NCBI RefSeq assembly: GCF_008831285.2
Contig: NC_045147.1
Span: 20,402,581-20,466,580, forward strand
DNA length: 64,000 nt
Reading direction: 5' to 3'
DNA from: Nymphaea colorata
Lineage: Eukaryota > Streptophyta > Magnoliopsida > Nymphaeales > Nymphaeaceae
How positions within the stretch are numbered: the stretch's first letter is position 1; each line of letters begins with the position of its first letter. The notes below the pieces were generated by a model, which did no database searches, was not told the origin of the DNA, and worked only from the letters and a program-made list of their open reading frames with translations. The position numbers and the translations under genes are program-made. Positions 23,941-44,454 of this stretch are shown here, piece after piece.

Positions 23941-24059
23941 GTGAATCAGACATTAGAAAATTGGCCCACCAGTCCCACTCAAAGGCCATTAATTCTGCTT
24001 CAACTGTCCAGGTTAATAATCTCACGAGGGCCAATGTGTATCAAATTACTTGTTCTTTT

Positions 24060-24660
24060 TTGTTATTAATATGGGTTCCAAGAACATAACAACTAAACAT
24101 GAATATTAATTAGTTATGGGCACGCTTAATTAAGTCATTTGATCAATACAGTCGACAAACTTACATGTAGAGTAATTTCTGAGAAGGCGGATGAGAATTA
24201 ATATTCTGACTTTGTGGGGTCATATGGCAATGACAATAGTAACATACTGTTTTATATGTATCTATCGCAAAATTGGAACATGTTCACCAAACATACTGTT
24301 ATAGTGTTTCATGAATATTCATTAATCTTTAGGATAGATACATGTGGGATAGTATATGTTACTGTTCTTATTACCAAATGGCCCCATATGTTGTACTTTT
24401 CAATTATCAATCGCGTTTATTGAAGACTCAATTGTAATTAATGTTCATAGGCGTCACAGTTAATGCACAAATGGCAGGGACCCCTGATATTACAGTACCA
24501 CCACTCCTCTCCTCCTCCGACTACTACCATTACTACTGAGATGTGGACAGGTTGAATATTAGACTCATTTGAACTTGATTAACCATGTCTAATGAAGAAA
24601 ATAAAAATCTAATATGATATTAAGTTCTCGAGTCGTGTCCAATTTTGACAGTCCGATGCG
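24060..24660. repeat. Duplicated intergenic block, copy 1 (matches 25815-26400)
   Basis: Shared ordered phrases include CAGTCGACAAACTTACATGTA, GGGGTCATATGGCAATGA, ACCAAATGxCCCCATATGTTG and CCAATTTTGAxAGTCCGAT, at a spacing of about 1.76 kb. No coding content is visible. Confidence 0.85.
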
Positions 24661-24984
24661 GTGCACTGCATAGAAGGGACCAAAGAAAAAATTAAACAAG
24701 AATGTGAAAGAATAAACATATTAATTAAAAAAATTTAAGAGTATCTAACAAACAAAATTTCTGAGACGAGGCTCGACTTTGTTTTCTTCGTAAAAACAAA
24801 TTAGTTGACTTGACTAAATGATTGTTCGTAGAGTAAGTTGAAACTATTAAATGACTGTTCCTTAATTCAACAATGAAGGCAGTAGTACATTAGCCGATAT
24901 GTCGCCTAATCGGTCACTCACAGCCAATCTTCCCCATAAAACAAGAAAGCAGATGCGGGTTAGGATCAAACGCAAACAAGAAAG

Positions 24985-25085
24985 TAAACTCATTACTGCT
25001 TTTCTTGAAAACATGTCACAAGAAAAAATGATGAGCCGATTGGTCTCCAAATTATTCCTTCAAAGGAAACCCCGTTGAAATTGCA
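24985..25085 (-). pseudogene. Fragment matching the PP2C last exon, copy 2
   Basis: The minus strand reads VSFEGIIWRPIG, against [12 protein letters not shown] at the C-terminus of the PP2C encoded at 48299-53519. The 3' flanking bases are also similar. It is a tail fragment only. Confidence 0.7.
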
Positions 25086-25814
25086 CAGAAGTTCCTCTCA
25101 ACTGATGCATGAAAGCGAGGAAATTTCCTAACACCCGACAAAATTGAGAAAGAGACTCGTAAATAACGAAGTGACTTTCAAATTACGGAACCTTGCCTTT
25201 TCAATACCATGAAGTAGGTGCAAAAATCGACATACGGAGAAGAAAGTATCTCCTATCCATTTAGGGGCCAACATGTCAAACACGATTTAATTTGTTGTCA
25301 CTAGAGTTGGTCATGTCATTTAGTATATATATATATATTATAATGGAGGTGAGTAAGTGTTTTTCAAAAGAAAATAACACAGTTTTTAATTTTTCTGGAA
25401 AATACTGGAAAACATATTTCAACCTTGTCAGAATCATTTCTAGAAAGGAATTGGCTAAGCCACCATTTGGTGAATTGGTTGGTTTCAAAAAATTGTTTTG
25501 AATTGTATAAGAATTGTTTTGAAAATATTTTAAATTTCCGTGAACAATAGTTTAGAGGGTAACGTGTAGTCCTTTGAATTGGCCGTCGAACCAAAACAGT
25601 TTTCGATTTATTCGAATTTGAATCAGCCGATCGATCAATTGAAGCCGGATTTTCATAGCGCTGATTCTTCCCGGCCAGCCCATCCTTTGGTTTGCCGCTT
25701 TTACTCAGTCGGCCAGAAATCTGCTCCACACATATGATATTCTAAAATATTAAAAGGCCGTTAAACGCCGTAACTTTTTTTTTTAATACATAAGCGGTTT
25801 TTAATTACTGTTCA

Positions 25815-26400
25815 CTTCGTTATTACTATGGATTCCAAGAATATAACAAGTAAACATGAACATTAATTAGTTATTGGGCACGCGTAATTAAGACATTTGA
25901 TCGATACAGTCGACAAACTTACATGTAAAGCAATTTCTCAGAAGGCAGATGAGAACTAATGTTTTGGTTTTATGGGGTCATATGGCAATGAAAATAATAA
26001 CTATCCAAAATTGGAACATATTCACGATACATACTTTCATGAATATTCATTAACCTTTAGGAGAGATACATGTGGAATAATATATGTTACTGTTCTTATT
26101 ACCAAATGACCCCATATGTTGTACTTTTCAATTATCAATCAGGTTTATTGAAGACTCAATTGTAATTAATGTTCATATGCATCACAGTTAATGCATAAAT
26201 GGCAGGGGCCCCTGATATTACAGTACTATTACTACTGAGAGATGTGGACAGGTTGAATATTAGACTCATTTGAACTTGATTAACCTTGTCCAATGAAGAA
26301 AACGAAAATCTTATATGATATTAAGTTCTTGCGTCGTGTCCAATTTTGATAGTCCGATCCGGTGCACTGCATAGGAGGACCTTTAGTGAAGAAATTAAAC
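25815..26400. repeat. Duplicated intergenic block, copy 2 (matches 24060-24660)
   Basis: This is the second copy of the block described at 24060-24660, in the same orientation and diverged by scattered substitutions and small indels. Confidence 0.85.
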
Positions 26401-26559
26401 AAGAATGTGAAAGAATAAGTTAATTAAATTAAAATTTTAAGAAAACCTAACAAACAAATTTTTCTAAGACTAGACTCGACTTTGTTTTCTTCATAAAAAC
26501 AAACTAGTTGACTCAATGATTGTTACGGTAAGTTGAAACTACCAAATGATTGTTCCTAA

Positions 26560-27115
26560 ATTCAACAATCAAATGCACACACGATAAGACCAATGGGATG
26601 CTTGGCTAGGTCATTCTCTGCCCATTTTGTCGAGCAGGTCAACTTCACTTCTGGGTCAGCGGGGTTTCAAAAGAAGACCCATTCATCCTCTTATAGTACA
26701 AGGCTTAAAAGCCTTCAAACTCAAGGAGTTAGTAAATTAGCCGATATGTCGGCCTAGTCGGACATCTTCCCAATAAAACAAGAAAGCTAATGCTGGTTCG
26801 GATCAGACGCAAAAAAGTTGACCACAAGGTGCCAAATCCGGTGCAATTAAATTCAACAACAGTATGAAGAAGCACCAATCTGCTCTTGCAATCAAGCGGG
26901 AATTTCCTTCGGTAGAAAAGGAAAACGTACCATCTTTGCGTGTTTTTTAGGTCATTCTTAATGATCTTTAAGAGTGACCACTCCATTTCTCTGCACAATC
27001 AACGTTTTTTTACCTTTTATATTTTTTTAGTCCCTTATTCTTTTACATGGAAATCGTCAGAATGAAGGATAAAGGAATCTGCTAAGTAAAACGTTGATCG
27101 TGCAGAGCAAATTGA
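26560..27115. repeat. Duplicated intergenic block with PP2C 3'-flank-like sequence, copy 3
   Basis: The stretch 26720-26850 matches the block at 20130-20260, and 26850-27090 matches 23580-23830. That includes the phrases CGTGTTTTxTAGGTCATTCT and GGAATCTGCTAA, which also occur near 48190 downstream of the PP2C gene. The coding tail itself is not preserved here. Confidence 0.6.
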
Positions 27116-27171
27116 TCGTGCATCATTATGTGAAACCTTACATTTTCACTCTTTAAGACGTAAGATTGCAT

Positions 27172-28100
27172 ATAGATTGTTAGTAAATGAAAAAAAAATA
27201 CAAATATGATCAACCAAATTTATTTCTTAATCTTTTAATTTCTAAGGTCATTTTGACAAAGATATGGATGCATGAAAAAGAGGAAATTTCCTAACACTAG
27301 ACAGACAAAGAGAGAGAGAAACGATAGGCTTGGAATGTCGAAAAGGAAAATGGTCGTAAATAACAAAGTGACTTCAATACCATTTTAGGAGAAGAAATTC
27401 GACACACAGAGAAAGTAACTCTCGTCCATATTAGGGACCAACGTGTTTGACACCATTTGATTCGTTATCCCTAGAGTTGGGTGATGTCATTTAAAGTCCT
27501 GCCCTTTTCCGATACACCAACAGATCGACCCATGCCCGTCCGTCCATGATTCAATTCGTAGGATATCTTCGAAACAGATCCAGTGAAATCTGATCTAATT
27601 AAAAAACACACACATCACCATCCAGTCCAGCAAATGTTATAGATTGTTAGTAAATGAAAAAAATACAAATATGATAAACCAAGTTTACTTCTTAATCTTT
27701 TAATTTCTAAAGTCGTTTTGACAAATATGTGGATCCATGAAAAAGAGGAAATTTCCGACCACTAGACAAGAGAGAGAGAAACGATGGGCTTGGAAAGTTG
27801 AAAAGTAAAGTGGTCGAAAATAACGAAGTGACGTCAATACCATGATAGGAGCAGAAATCGACACAGACAGAAAGTAACTCTTGTCCATATTGGGGGGCCA
27901 TCGTGTTTGACACGATTTGATTTGTTATCCCTAGACTTGGTGGTGTCATTTAAAGTCCTCCCTTTCCCGGGTCGATACCCTAACAGATCCACCCATTCCC
28001 GTCCATGATTCGATTCGTAGGATATCTTCGAAACAGATCAAATCTGATCTAATTAAAAAAAAAAACACACACACACACACACACATCACCATCCAGTCGA
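27172..28100. repeat. 467-bp direct tandem duplication upstream of HIPP gene B
   Basis: Units begin at 27172 and 27639 with ATAGATTGTTAGTAAATGAA and end with CACATCACCATCCAGTC. They are alike along their full length with small indels. A more diverged third copy lies near 25110-25325. Confidence 0.9.
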
Positions 28101-28417
28101 GTATACCTTGCAAATCAATATAAAATTTCAACCATAATCCAGACTCAAAGCAAAAAGATATAGATCTATGTTTAATTTCTAAACTATTCTGGAAACTGGG
28201 TCTAAAAGATCCGGTCCCCAATCAAGGGAAGGAAGACCGATCACTATCTCATATTTTTCTATTTCACATGTTGAGACAATGTGGATGATAGATACATAGA
28301 TGCTAGCCACTTGGACTTTTCAACTTACCGGAAATTTAAACATGTCCACATATTTAGCGGGACCCTGCCCCGGACCATACTATGAAATTTCCTTCGTTTC
28401 TTGACCTTCCTGCTCTC

Positions 28418-28424
28418 TATAAAT
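28418..28424 (+). promoter_or_regulatory. TATA box of HIPP gene B
   Basis: TATAAAT, 58 bp upstream of the last base before the ATG-only exon at 28482. The arrangement matches gene A. Confidence 0.6.
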
Positions 28425-28481
28425 TTGGCCACCAGCAATGACAAAACATCCAGGTTAAGGCAAGGTTCTAGGGAAAAAAAG

Positions 28482-29820
28482 ATGGTAAGTGAAACACTTT
28501 CGTCTCTGATCTCCACAGAGGAGCCCTTTCCGGTGAAAGGACGTGGCCGGCCATCCCCGGCTCCGGCCAGTCATATGGGAATCGGCGATTGCCATGATGA
28601 TCAGGGTCCCGAGATGCACGGTGCTACCTTGATTCGTCTAGGCTCCAGCTTTGCTTGGTCTTTCAGTCAGCCATATATACACATATATGTGCTGAGCTCA
28701 AGCTTATTGAAACAAGCCAAGCCTGAGCTGGCTGTTGGTAGCTCTGACCAAGCTGATTTGCATGGACCGAGTTTGCTGACGTCTCTCAGCTTATCGGCCG
28801 TCGACGGGTCTCTTCGTCTTCCTTTTTCTGTCTCTGGTTCATCATTTTTGCTTTAGTGACATGGTTTTTTTTTTTTCTCATCTTGATGCTGTGCAGAAAA
28901 CTGTGGTGTATGTGGAAATCAATTGTAAGAAGTGCAAGGCAGATGTGCTGAAGGCAGTAGCCAAACTTTCAGGTACTGTAATTTATATCAACATGATGTT
29001 GGCATTAGACCTTTGGTATATAACGTATAAACGTAAGCGATACCCCTAAAAGGGGCATCGGACACGGCCGAACAAGATTCCGGTCATAGAATCAGATTTT
29101 CTTAGTAAACTTTGGAAAAGGAAGATCAGGGGGAGTCTAAACTCGGACTCTTCCAAAGAGCGCTCTTCTGTTTCTACTTGTCACGTCTTGTCTTGATAGC
29201 GTGGTCCAGAGACTTGGTTGGCTCTTTCTAGCTCGGAAACAAACAGAGAGTGAGTGATGGTTTTAGCTAGGAACCAAACAGAGAGTTTGTGATGGTTTTA
29301 TCTTCGTTGCTTGGTATTGGAAACTGCTAATGCGCGGCCAAAAGGCTGAGTTTGTTGCCGGAAGACAGGATTTGTCAGGTATCTGAATCCATGTTCTCTT
29401 CTTTTCCCTCATTTTCCACGTGACCGTCATTCTCTCCGGGCAGAATTGACGGAAAAAGTTGTTTCCTGTTTGGTTGGTCGGGACACAAACGCTTTATTAC
29501 AGGCCGGAGTCAATTTTTCTTATATCTTGTCATCTTGATTCGTCCAAGGAATTTTGCTAATTGATCAAGAAAAAAAAATTTGAGGAAAATGATGGCATAT
29601 AATATATTTGAAAATCTTGACTAATTGATTATAAAGTTATTGTTCCGAGAATAATTATCGGAGGTTTGGCAGATCTCTACCTGCTCAATTCAACTTATCT
29701 GACTATACAGTTTCATTGGCAGACAAATCCATATCGGGGTCCCCATCCATTGGGTTTTTCACAAATATAAGATCTGTGCACTACTTTTCGTCCAACCATT
29801 TTTCTTTTACACACTCGCAT

Positions 29821-29905
<85 letters not shown>

Positions 29906-31270
29906 GTGTTTCTTATTGTGTTTTTGAAACACATGCTCTTAAAATTCATGTTTTAAAGACACCACATTTTTGTTGTACGAACATGGTGTAGCAACAACGT
30001 CACACATCTGATTGTTTGTTTAGGAAAAATATCAATAATCTGAAAAAAGTTGGATTTCATGTGTTCTTTTCCACGTAACAAGTCTCCTCTCTCCTCAGCT
30101 GGATTTCCTTTGCCTTAAATATATGGAAATTAAAACTTTATATTTATTAACTATTTCTAGATCATATATATATAGAGACACCACAGTGGTCATCTTGTTT
30201 CCATGGACTGGTTGTAGTTGGACATTAGTCATTATTGGTGAAATTAGAAAAGATCAGTATACGTCAGCAAAATCTCATGCATCCCAAAAAATTATCTTTT
30301 TAGCACGTAATGAACTCTCGTTACCATTGAACTTGAGGGTTTTGAGTAAAGTCTCTCACAAGGACGGACCTTTAATTAAAATTTATATTTATTAACTATT
30401 TCGATATTCTTATATATATATATATTCACTATTGTCCTGATGTATCCATGGACTTTTGGACATTAATCATTATTGGTCAAAATTTCTTTTAGCAATCAAC
30501 TCTCCTAACTAACCTTGAGGATTTTAAATGAAGACTCTGAGACGGACGGACCCTTAAATAAAACTTTATATTTATTAACTATTTCGATACTATATATATA
30601 TATATCACAGTTGTCATGATGTTTCCATGGATTTTTGGACATTAGTCATTATTGGCGAAAGTAGAAAGGGATCAAGTATATGTAATGAACTCTCGTTGCA
30701 ATTGAACTTGAGGGTTGTAAGTCAAGTCCCTCGGACGGACGGACCAGTATCCGGTAAAGAGTCCTTTGTAGCATTCATTCAGTAACTGTTCCTCAAATCC
30801 ACAAAAAAATCCCATGCTTGAGCTTGAGGTTCTAATCAGGATTGCCTCATGAACTCTACTAAGAAATGAAATGCTCCATAAGGGCAAGTTTTTTCATTGG
30901 TTTTCTGGCTTATGTTTGACATGAAGACAACTGAAAGGAAAGGCTCGAATGATTGGAGCCACCAACTGTTGCGAAGTCATAAAACCACAGGTTCTATTTG
31001 GTTCTTGCAGATGTGGACAAAATAGAGGTGGACGAAGAGAAGAATACGGTCACAGTTACTGGTAAAGTAGACCCCATGGATGTGATGACGAATTTGAGGA
31101 AGGTAAAAAAGATGGCACAGATGCTGACTGTAGGATCAGAAAAGGAAGAGGCAAAGAAAGATGAGAAGAAAGAAGGGGGAGGGCCCCTTCCAGATTGCTG
31201 CCGAGCGTGCGATTACATATACGTGGACTTCCTACCCTACAGTAGGCCCATAGAATGCGCAATACTTTGA
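28482..31270 (+). CDS. Heavy-metal-associated isoprenylated plant protein (HIPP), gene B
   Basis: Coding exons are 28482-28484 (ATG only), 28897-28972 and 31011-31270, giving 112 residues with matching GT-AG borders and phases. The HMA domain carries CxxC (CKKC, about residues 11-14). A Lys/Glu-rich linker, the Cys cluster DCCRAC and the CaaX box CAIL follow, as in gene A. Intron 1 is 412 bp and stays open in one frame, producing a misleading 151-codon frame (28401-28856). Intron 2 is about 2.04 kb and contains a long (TA)n tract and a degenerate tandem triplication. The function, metal binding or scaffolding at membranes, is inferred from the family. It is clearly a paralogue of the gene at 20690-22053. 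Confidence 0.9.
29825..29903. repeat. (TA)n microsatellite in HIPP gene B intron 2
   Basis: About 79 bp of uninterrupted TA repeats, likely length-variable between individuals. Confidence 0.97.
30132..30750. repeat. Three diverged tandem units in HIPP gene B intron 2
   Basis: Units start near 30132, 30377 and 30558 with TTTATATTTATTAACTATTTC. Each contains a short TA tract, TCCATGGA, GGACATTAxTCATTATTGG and ends with GACGGACC. Unit lengths are about 245, 181 and 193 bp. Unit 2 lacks part of the middle segment present in units 1 and 3. Confidence 0.88.
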
Positions 31271-32600
31271 GCCCCGCTTGTCGCGCACGCACCATCCCGT
31301 GAAGCTCTCGGACTGCCGTCTGCATATTGCCTGCCTGTGCCATGTGCATTTACGTGTCTATGTATGTGCATGTGTGTGTAATTGGTTCCACCATCTTTCT
31401 ATTACTGTTATTTCTTCTTTGGTTACCTGTGTTAAGAAACCAGGCCATGGGCATGGTGTGTGAGAGCAGAATTTTGAAGGGTATCAAGGACTAAGCAAGT
31501 GCACTACCCATCTGAACCCCACAACCCAAAGCGATGGTCTGACCCTCAGGCGGGTCTATGAACAAAGCTGAGCTGAGCTGCAGATAGAACAAAATGAAAT
31601 AAAGATAATTCATTCACATGAAGCCACTCAATTTTTATCTACTTGAGGAAAACCTTACATATGAAAATTTGCAAATATTCGCTTAAGTTTATAAAATAGT
31701 CCACACATACTTCATAAATGAAATATATCGAAATATATTTGGAAAACCGTTTTACCCTTAATAAAAAATTATTTCTAAATGGATAACTTCTTCACAAACT
31801 ACATGTTTTTCGCAATTCAGTTTTTCTTTTTTTTTCTTTTTTTCTGTTTTTGGCCTTCACGAACTCGTTTTTCTTTTAAGTGTGGTCGTACAGACAAAAA
31901 CCAGAGACGTGAAATTGACAAGAAATTTCGTCATTAAGAACAAAATAGTTTCTTTGGAGCCTTTTATTAAGAATCAAATAGTTTCCTTGGGTCTGTTTGA
32001 ACATTTTACGTTGCCTGTGTCTGTAAATTATTTTATAAACGAAGGGATCATTTGTAATTTTTCAAATATTAAGCAGTTATTTGTAAATCCTTTCATTTAA
32101 GAATGTAATTTGATTTCTTGTTTAACTAGTGAACCAAACGTCTAATTAAGAATGAATGATTAGACTATGGTACTCCTAGAAGACTCTAAAGAGTTGAGCT
32201 GTAATATATAAATTTCTCAAAAATCAACTTTTTGTTCAGCTAAAAGAATCTTGTAAACCATGCTCTTACTTATATGCAGATGTAATATGCACAGAAACAA
32301 TACTTTGAAAATACTCCCTTGCAAGAACATGAGAGACCGAAACCTTCCCCTGCATGACCTCCTGGAAGCACCCCAGCCACAGGAAGCCGTCTTTACCTAT
32401 GTACAACAGCCTCTCATGGAGAGACATGCTTAATGACTACACTCACTCTTAAACATGCATACTGCATACACTCGTACAAAGAAAACCATAGAATGATGCA
32501 ATCTGCTCTGAAGGTTGGGAAAAGGTGAACTTAACTAGATATGTACTTCCTCTGGGCCATGTACCACCCAGAGGCTCACATGCATCAACCAGGATTGCCT
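31271..32600. other. Intergenic between HIPP gene B and NUP98 (convergent)
   Basis: Holds the 3' flanks of two converging genes. It is AT-rich with no recognisable exon, and a T-rich stretch lies near 31825-31850. Confidence 0.6.
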
Positions 32601-32602
32601 TG

Positions 32603-41008
<8,406 letters not shown>

Positions 41009-43165
41009 TCCGACTCAGCCGAACGAAATTTTTTCTTTTTCTTTTTTATTCTGATTCTGGTTTCCAATCACTGGATCTCAGCTTTTCTTCGAATTAAAGA
41101 TCCTAGCAACACATTGATCAAGAACGAACCCTAATGAAAATCAACAGAAATATCCCAAAAAAGTAAAAACAAAGTATCATAATCACTACACCAATTAACT
41201 AACCCCGCTTAAATCTCACGCAGTAACAATTGATGTGCTATTAAAAAGTATAACATGGAAAAACAATAAAAAAAGATCCTGCCAGTCGTCAAACTTCTTA
41301 CTTGGGAAAAGGGAAAAACGATCAAGAAGAAGAGGCATGGAATTCGAGGAACGGAAATTTACACCACAGGTTTAAATAAAGCGAGAGAGAGAGCGCGCGT
41401 GTGCTCTCGTAATGTCGAGAAAATGTAATATATACTGCTAAATTATGTCATTACTTAAATTTATCATGTAAAACTCTGTCTTGTGGCAAAATAAACTCAG
41501 TTTTAAATTGGTTTAAAGTCTTTTTACTTCTTAAGATTCAACCTAATTTTAAAATGAAATAGAATTTATATCTTAAGTTTTTAAGATCCACCAATGTCAA
41601 AAATAAATGAATAAAAATGAAAAACGAAAAGAAGAACGAGAATGGAAGAGAAAAAAACAGAAACAATGAGTCCAAAAAATACGACTAATTGAACTCCCTT
41701 CCGATTTTTCACTTTTTTTTTTATCTTATTCAGCCTTATAGCTTGACAAAGAATGATGTAATGGATATTACTCCCCAATTCATTGGATTAAGTTATCATA
41801 TGTTGGATTTTATGAGCAAAGCAATCCTGAATTTTCTAACCCAAATTCTTTCACTCGATTATTCTTGGATCCTAAAAGATCATTGATTTATAAATCAGAT
41901 AAGCAATATTATATTTAAGAAAAAATAAATAGATTAAATAAATAAATAACGCAAGTTAACTTTATGTCTACTGGACTGTAAAAATTATAAATTTCACTAC
42001 ACGTTATCACCGCATTTACTTATTTGTTATTTTACAAGAATGTCACATCCGTTCCCTTTTATCTGTCCTTTCGTGATGAAAAGATATCTTAACTATGAAG
42101 AAAAAAGCATCGAGAAACAAGACAAGAAAGTGTGCAAGATGTACACGTAATAAGTAATCGTATTCCAATTATTTTTAGCTTCCTTTTCTCCGGCAAAAAT
42201 ATGTTTACCATATGACGCCATTTTCCTACTGAGATTGCATTTTTATCAAATGGAAAGATTAGTTTCTTGAGTGTTGCCAAAAATCTGCTTGAGGGTTTGT
42301 GGCATATATTCTGTTTTTATTTTTCATACGCCTTGCTTATTTTTTTTCGAATTTTTTAAGTTATAATTTCACTTAAAATGTAATTCAGATTCAACCTGAT
42401 TCCCAAACAATTTCAATATTATTTCCCTTGATTAGAAACAGAGTAATGACTTTTTCAATCAATAGAAGCGAGTCTTTGTTTGTTTACCCTTTTGGGTCTT
42501 TTAATAATGGGAATATCACAGATGCATGGAACAATATGTCACTTTTCTGAAGATTGAATCAGAAACAAGGAACAATATGCTACAAACAACTCCTTGAAAA
42601 CCCAAGTTTCTGGTATTGGATGGTATAAATTTGCTCACCATTATTAGTATATGCCCTCATTGTATCACCTTATTTTTTAACTTTTTGAATTCAAAAAATT
42701 ATTTAATATATAAAATTTAACCCAAAAAAAAAAAAACCAATATTAACTTTAGATTTATAAGGTTTGAATTTGGTCTGACTGACATTGCCTTTCCACGTAT
42801 AAACCAAACCCATTTCTCATCTTCCATCCGCATTAACATTGTATTATTTAAAATTGCACTCATGCCTGGTGTGACCCGTTGTATGATTATATTACCGTGT
42901 TTTTGCTGTTCCCTTTCCCTCGCAAAAGAATAGTAAACGGATCGAATGATTCCTCATTGTGGTATTATAAACAGCTCGAGTAGTAAATCTGAGAGCTAAT
43001 AAAACTATAGTTTACTTTTTTTAGGACATATCAGATTTGATTTTTTTTTTTTTTAATTTTGAGAGAGAGGGAGAGAGAGAAGATAGTGGATATCAGATCC
43101 TTCTATGTCAAACTTGATGGAATTATTTGGATCATTCGTTTTAATATGAACATAGGGGGTGGCTA
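41009..43165. other. NUP98 5' flank and AT-rich intergenic DNA
   Basis: The first 150 bp are the NUP98 leader and promoter side, matched by the decayed copy at 44.8-44.9 kb. The rest is AT-rich with short GA tracts (41384-41396 and 43063-43080). No exon is recognised. Confidence 0.6.
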
Positions 43166-43169
43166 TTAA

Positions 43170-43358
43170 TGTAACATCTCAGAAGTTTAGTCCAGTATCA
43201 AAGATTATGAAAGATATTCAAGAATTTATAAAGAGAGGTCATTAATGAGATGATTGTCCTGGTTCTTAACCTTTTTCGGGTTAGAACCAAAACTGCTAGG
43301 AGCGGGTTGGGATCCGAGAATAAGGAGCCCGAGCTCAAGAGTAAGTCGAGTTGTTACA
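43170..43358. mobile_element. Solo-LTR-like element with 5-bp target duplication
   Basis: A 189-bp segment starts TGTAACA and ends TGTTACA. It is flanked on both sides by ATTAA (43165-43169 and 43359-43363), a perfect 5-bp duplication as made by LTR retrotransposon integration. It carries no coding sequence and no partner LTR is nearby, so it is most simply a solo LTR or a TRIM-type remnant. The superfamily cannot be assigned from this length. The intact duplication suggests it is not very ancient. Confidence 0.65.
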
Positions 43359-43363
43359 ATTAA

Positions 43364-44087
43364 GATAAAAAAAATGATAACTTAATGATATTTCAAAAGA
43401 ATGAAATATCTTCCAAAGGAGGCAATGATCTCAATTAACATAACTGTACTCTTTTGTTTTTTCCCTTTGACAGGTATTTAAGTCACTTAAAAATACAAAC
43501 TAAATTTTTACTTTTTTTTCAATTTAATCTCTAATGCATTATCTTGTCCAAACAATTGCCATTGAAACTGTGTCTGAGAGTTTGGTGTCTATAAATAGGT
43601 GCCAGACACTTAGAGCCTAAATAGATACGAAACAATTTTAACCATTAATCTTTTGCAGATAGATGTGGAGAGAAAGACAATGAGAAAAAAGTGTGAATTG
43701 ATAATATACAATTAAAACGTGATACTTTTTGTCTTTATTTTTCTCTCAACCTTTAATTTAGAAAACATCAATTGATTGTTTTTTTTATCTTCTTAACATC
43801 TAAGATTCTAATACTTACCAGTTTGTATATATATATCACTCACAATGATTTAGGTCAATGATTATAAGGAGTTGAGACGTTGACTATTAAATTTGTGAAT
43901 ATAAAAAACAACTTGTTTTTTAATACCCCTCAAAGACACAAGATGTTTCATTTAAAGGAACCTTTTTTTCTCTCCCTTTCTTCATTCGAAGGACATCTCA
44001 TACCCTTGAAAAAAAAAAGATTTCTATATTTGTAAACTTAATCTCCATTGTCTAAACTATTTTCATCAAATATGATATATGAGGATC

Positions 44088-44146
<59 letters not shown>

Positions 44147-44450
44147 TTGTGTGTGCGTGTTGATCGAATGTTGGTCATTAGTTGAGTTTGAAAGAGGGTA
44201 ATGTGTTATGGTCCATTGGGAAGCCAAGACATCCAATTCAATGGGTTCGGATTCGATCGGTAGGCTTCGTATAGAAAGCAGGCAATTTGAATGGTTCGTT
44301 TCAGAACTGGGTGTCACACTTTTTCCCGAACTGTATGTACGTGGCTTTGCGTGATGAATGAACTCAGGCGGGTCGAAATTCTTTCTTCATGGTAGAATGG
44401 CTTTCGTGGCTTGTAGTATGCGATGTGTTTTTGAGTCGGTTGATGATGCG
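43364..44450. other. Intergenic, AT-rich, with a compound microsatellite
   Basis: No exon is recognised. A (CT)n-(TA)n-(GT)n compound tract occupies 44092-44160. Confidence 0.6.
44092..44160. repeat. Compound (CT)n(TA)n(GT)n microsatellite
   Basis: A CT tract of about 33 bp passes into TA (about 24 bp) and then an imperfect GT tract. Confidence 0.95.
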
Positions 44451-44454
44451 TCAT

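Noticed and set aside
28401-28856. 151-codon plus-strand frame upstream of HIPP gene B exon 2
   Set aside because: It reads through the donor of the ATG-only exon and the body of intron 1. It has no domain, and the paralogue's intron 1 is unrelated in frame.
29713-29949. Ile-Tyr repeat frames over TA tracts (also near 5401-5696, 1630-1926)
   Set aside because: They are produced by (TA)n microsatellites, not proteins.
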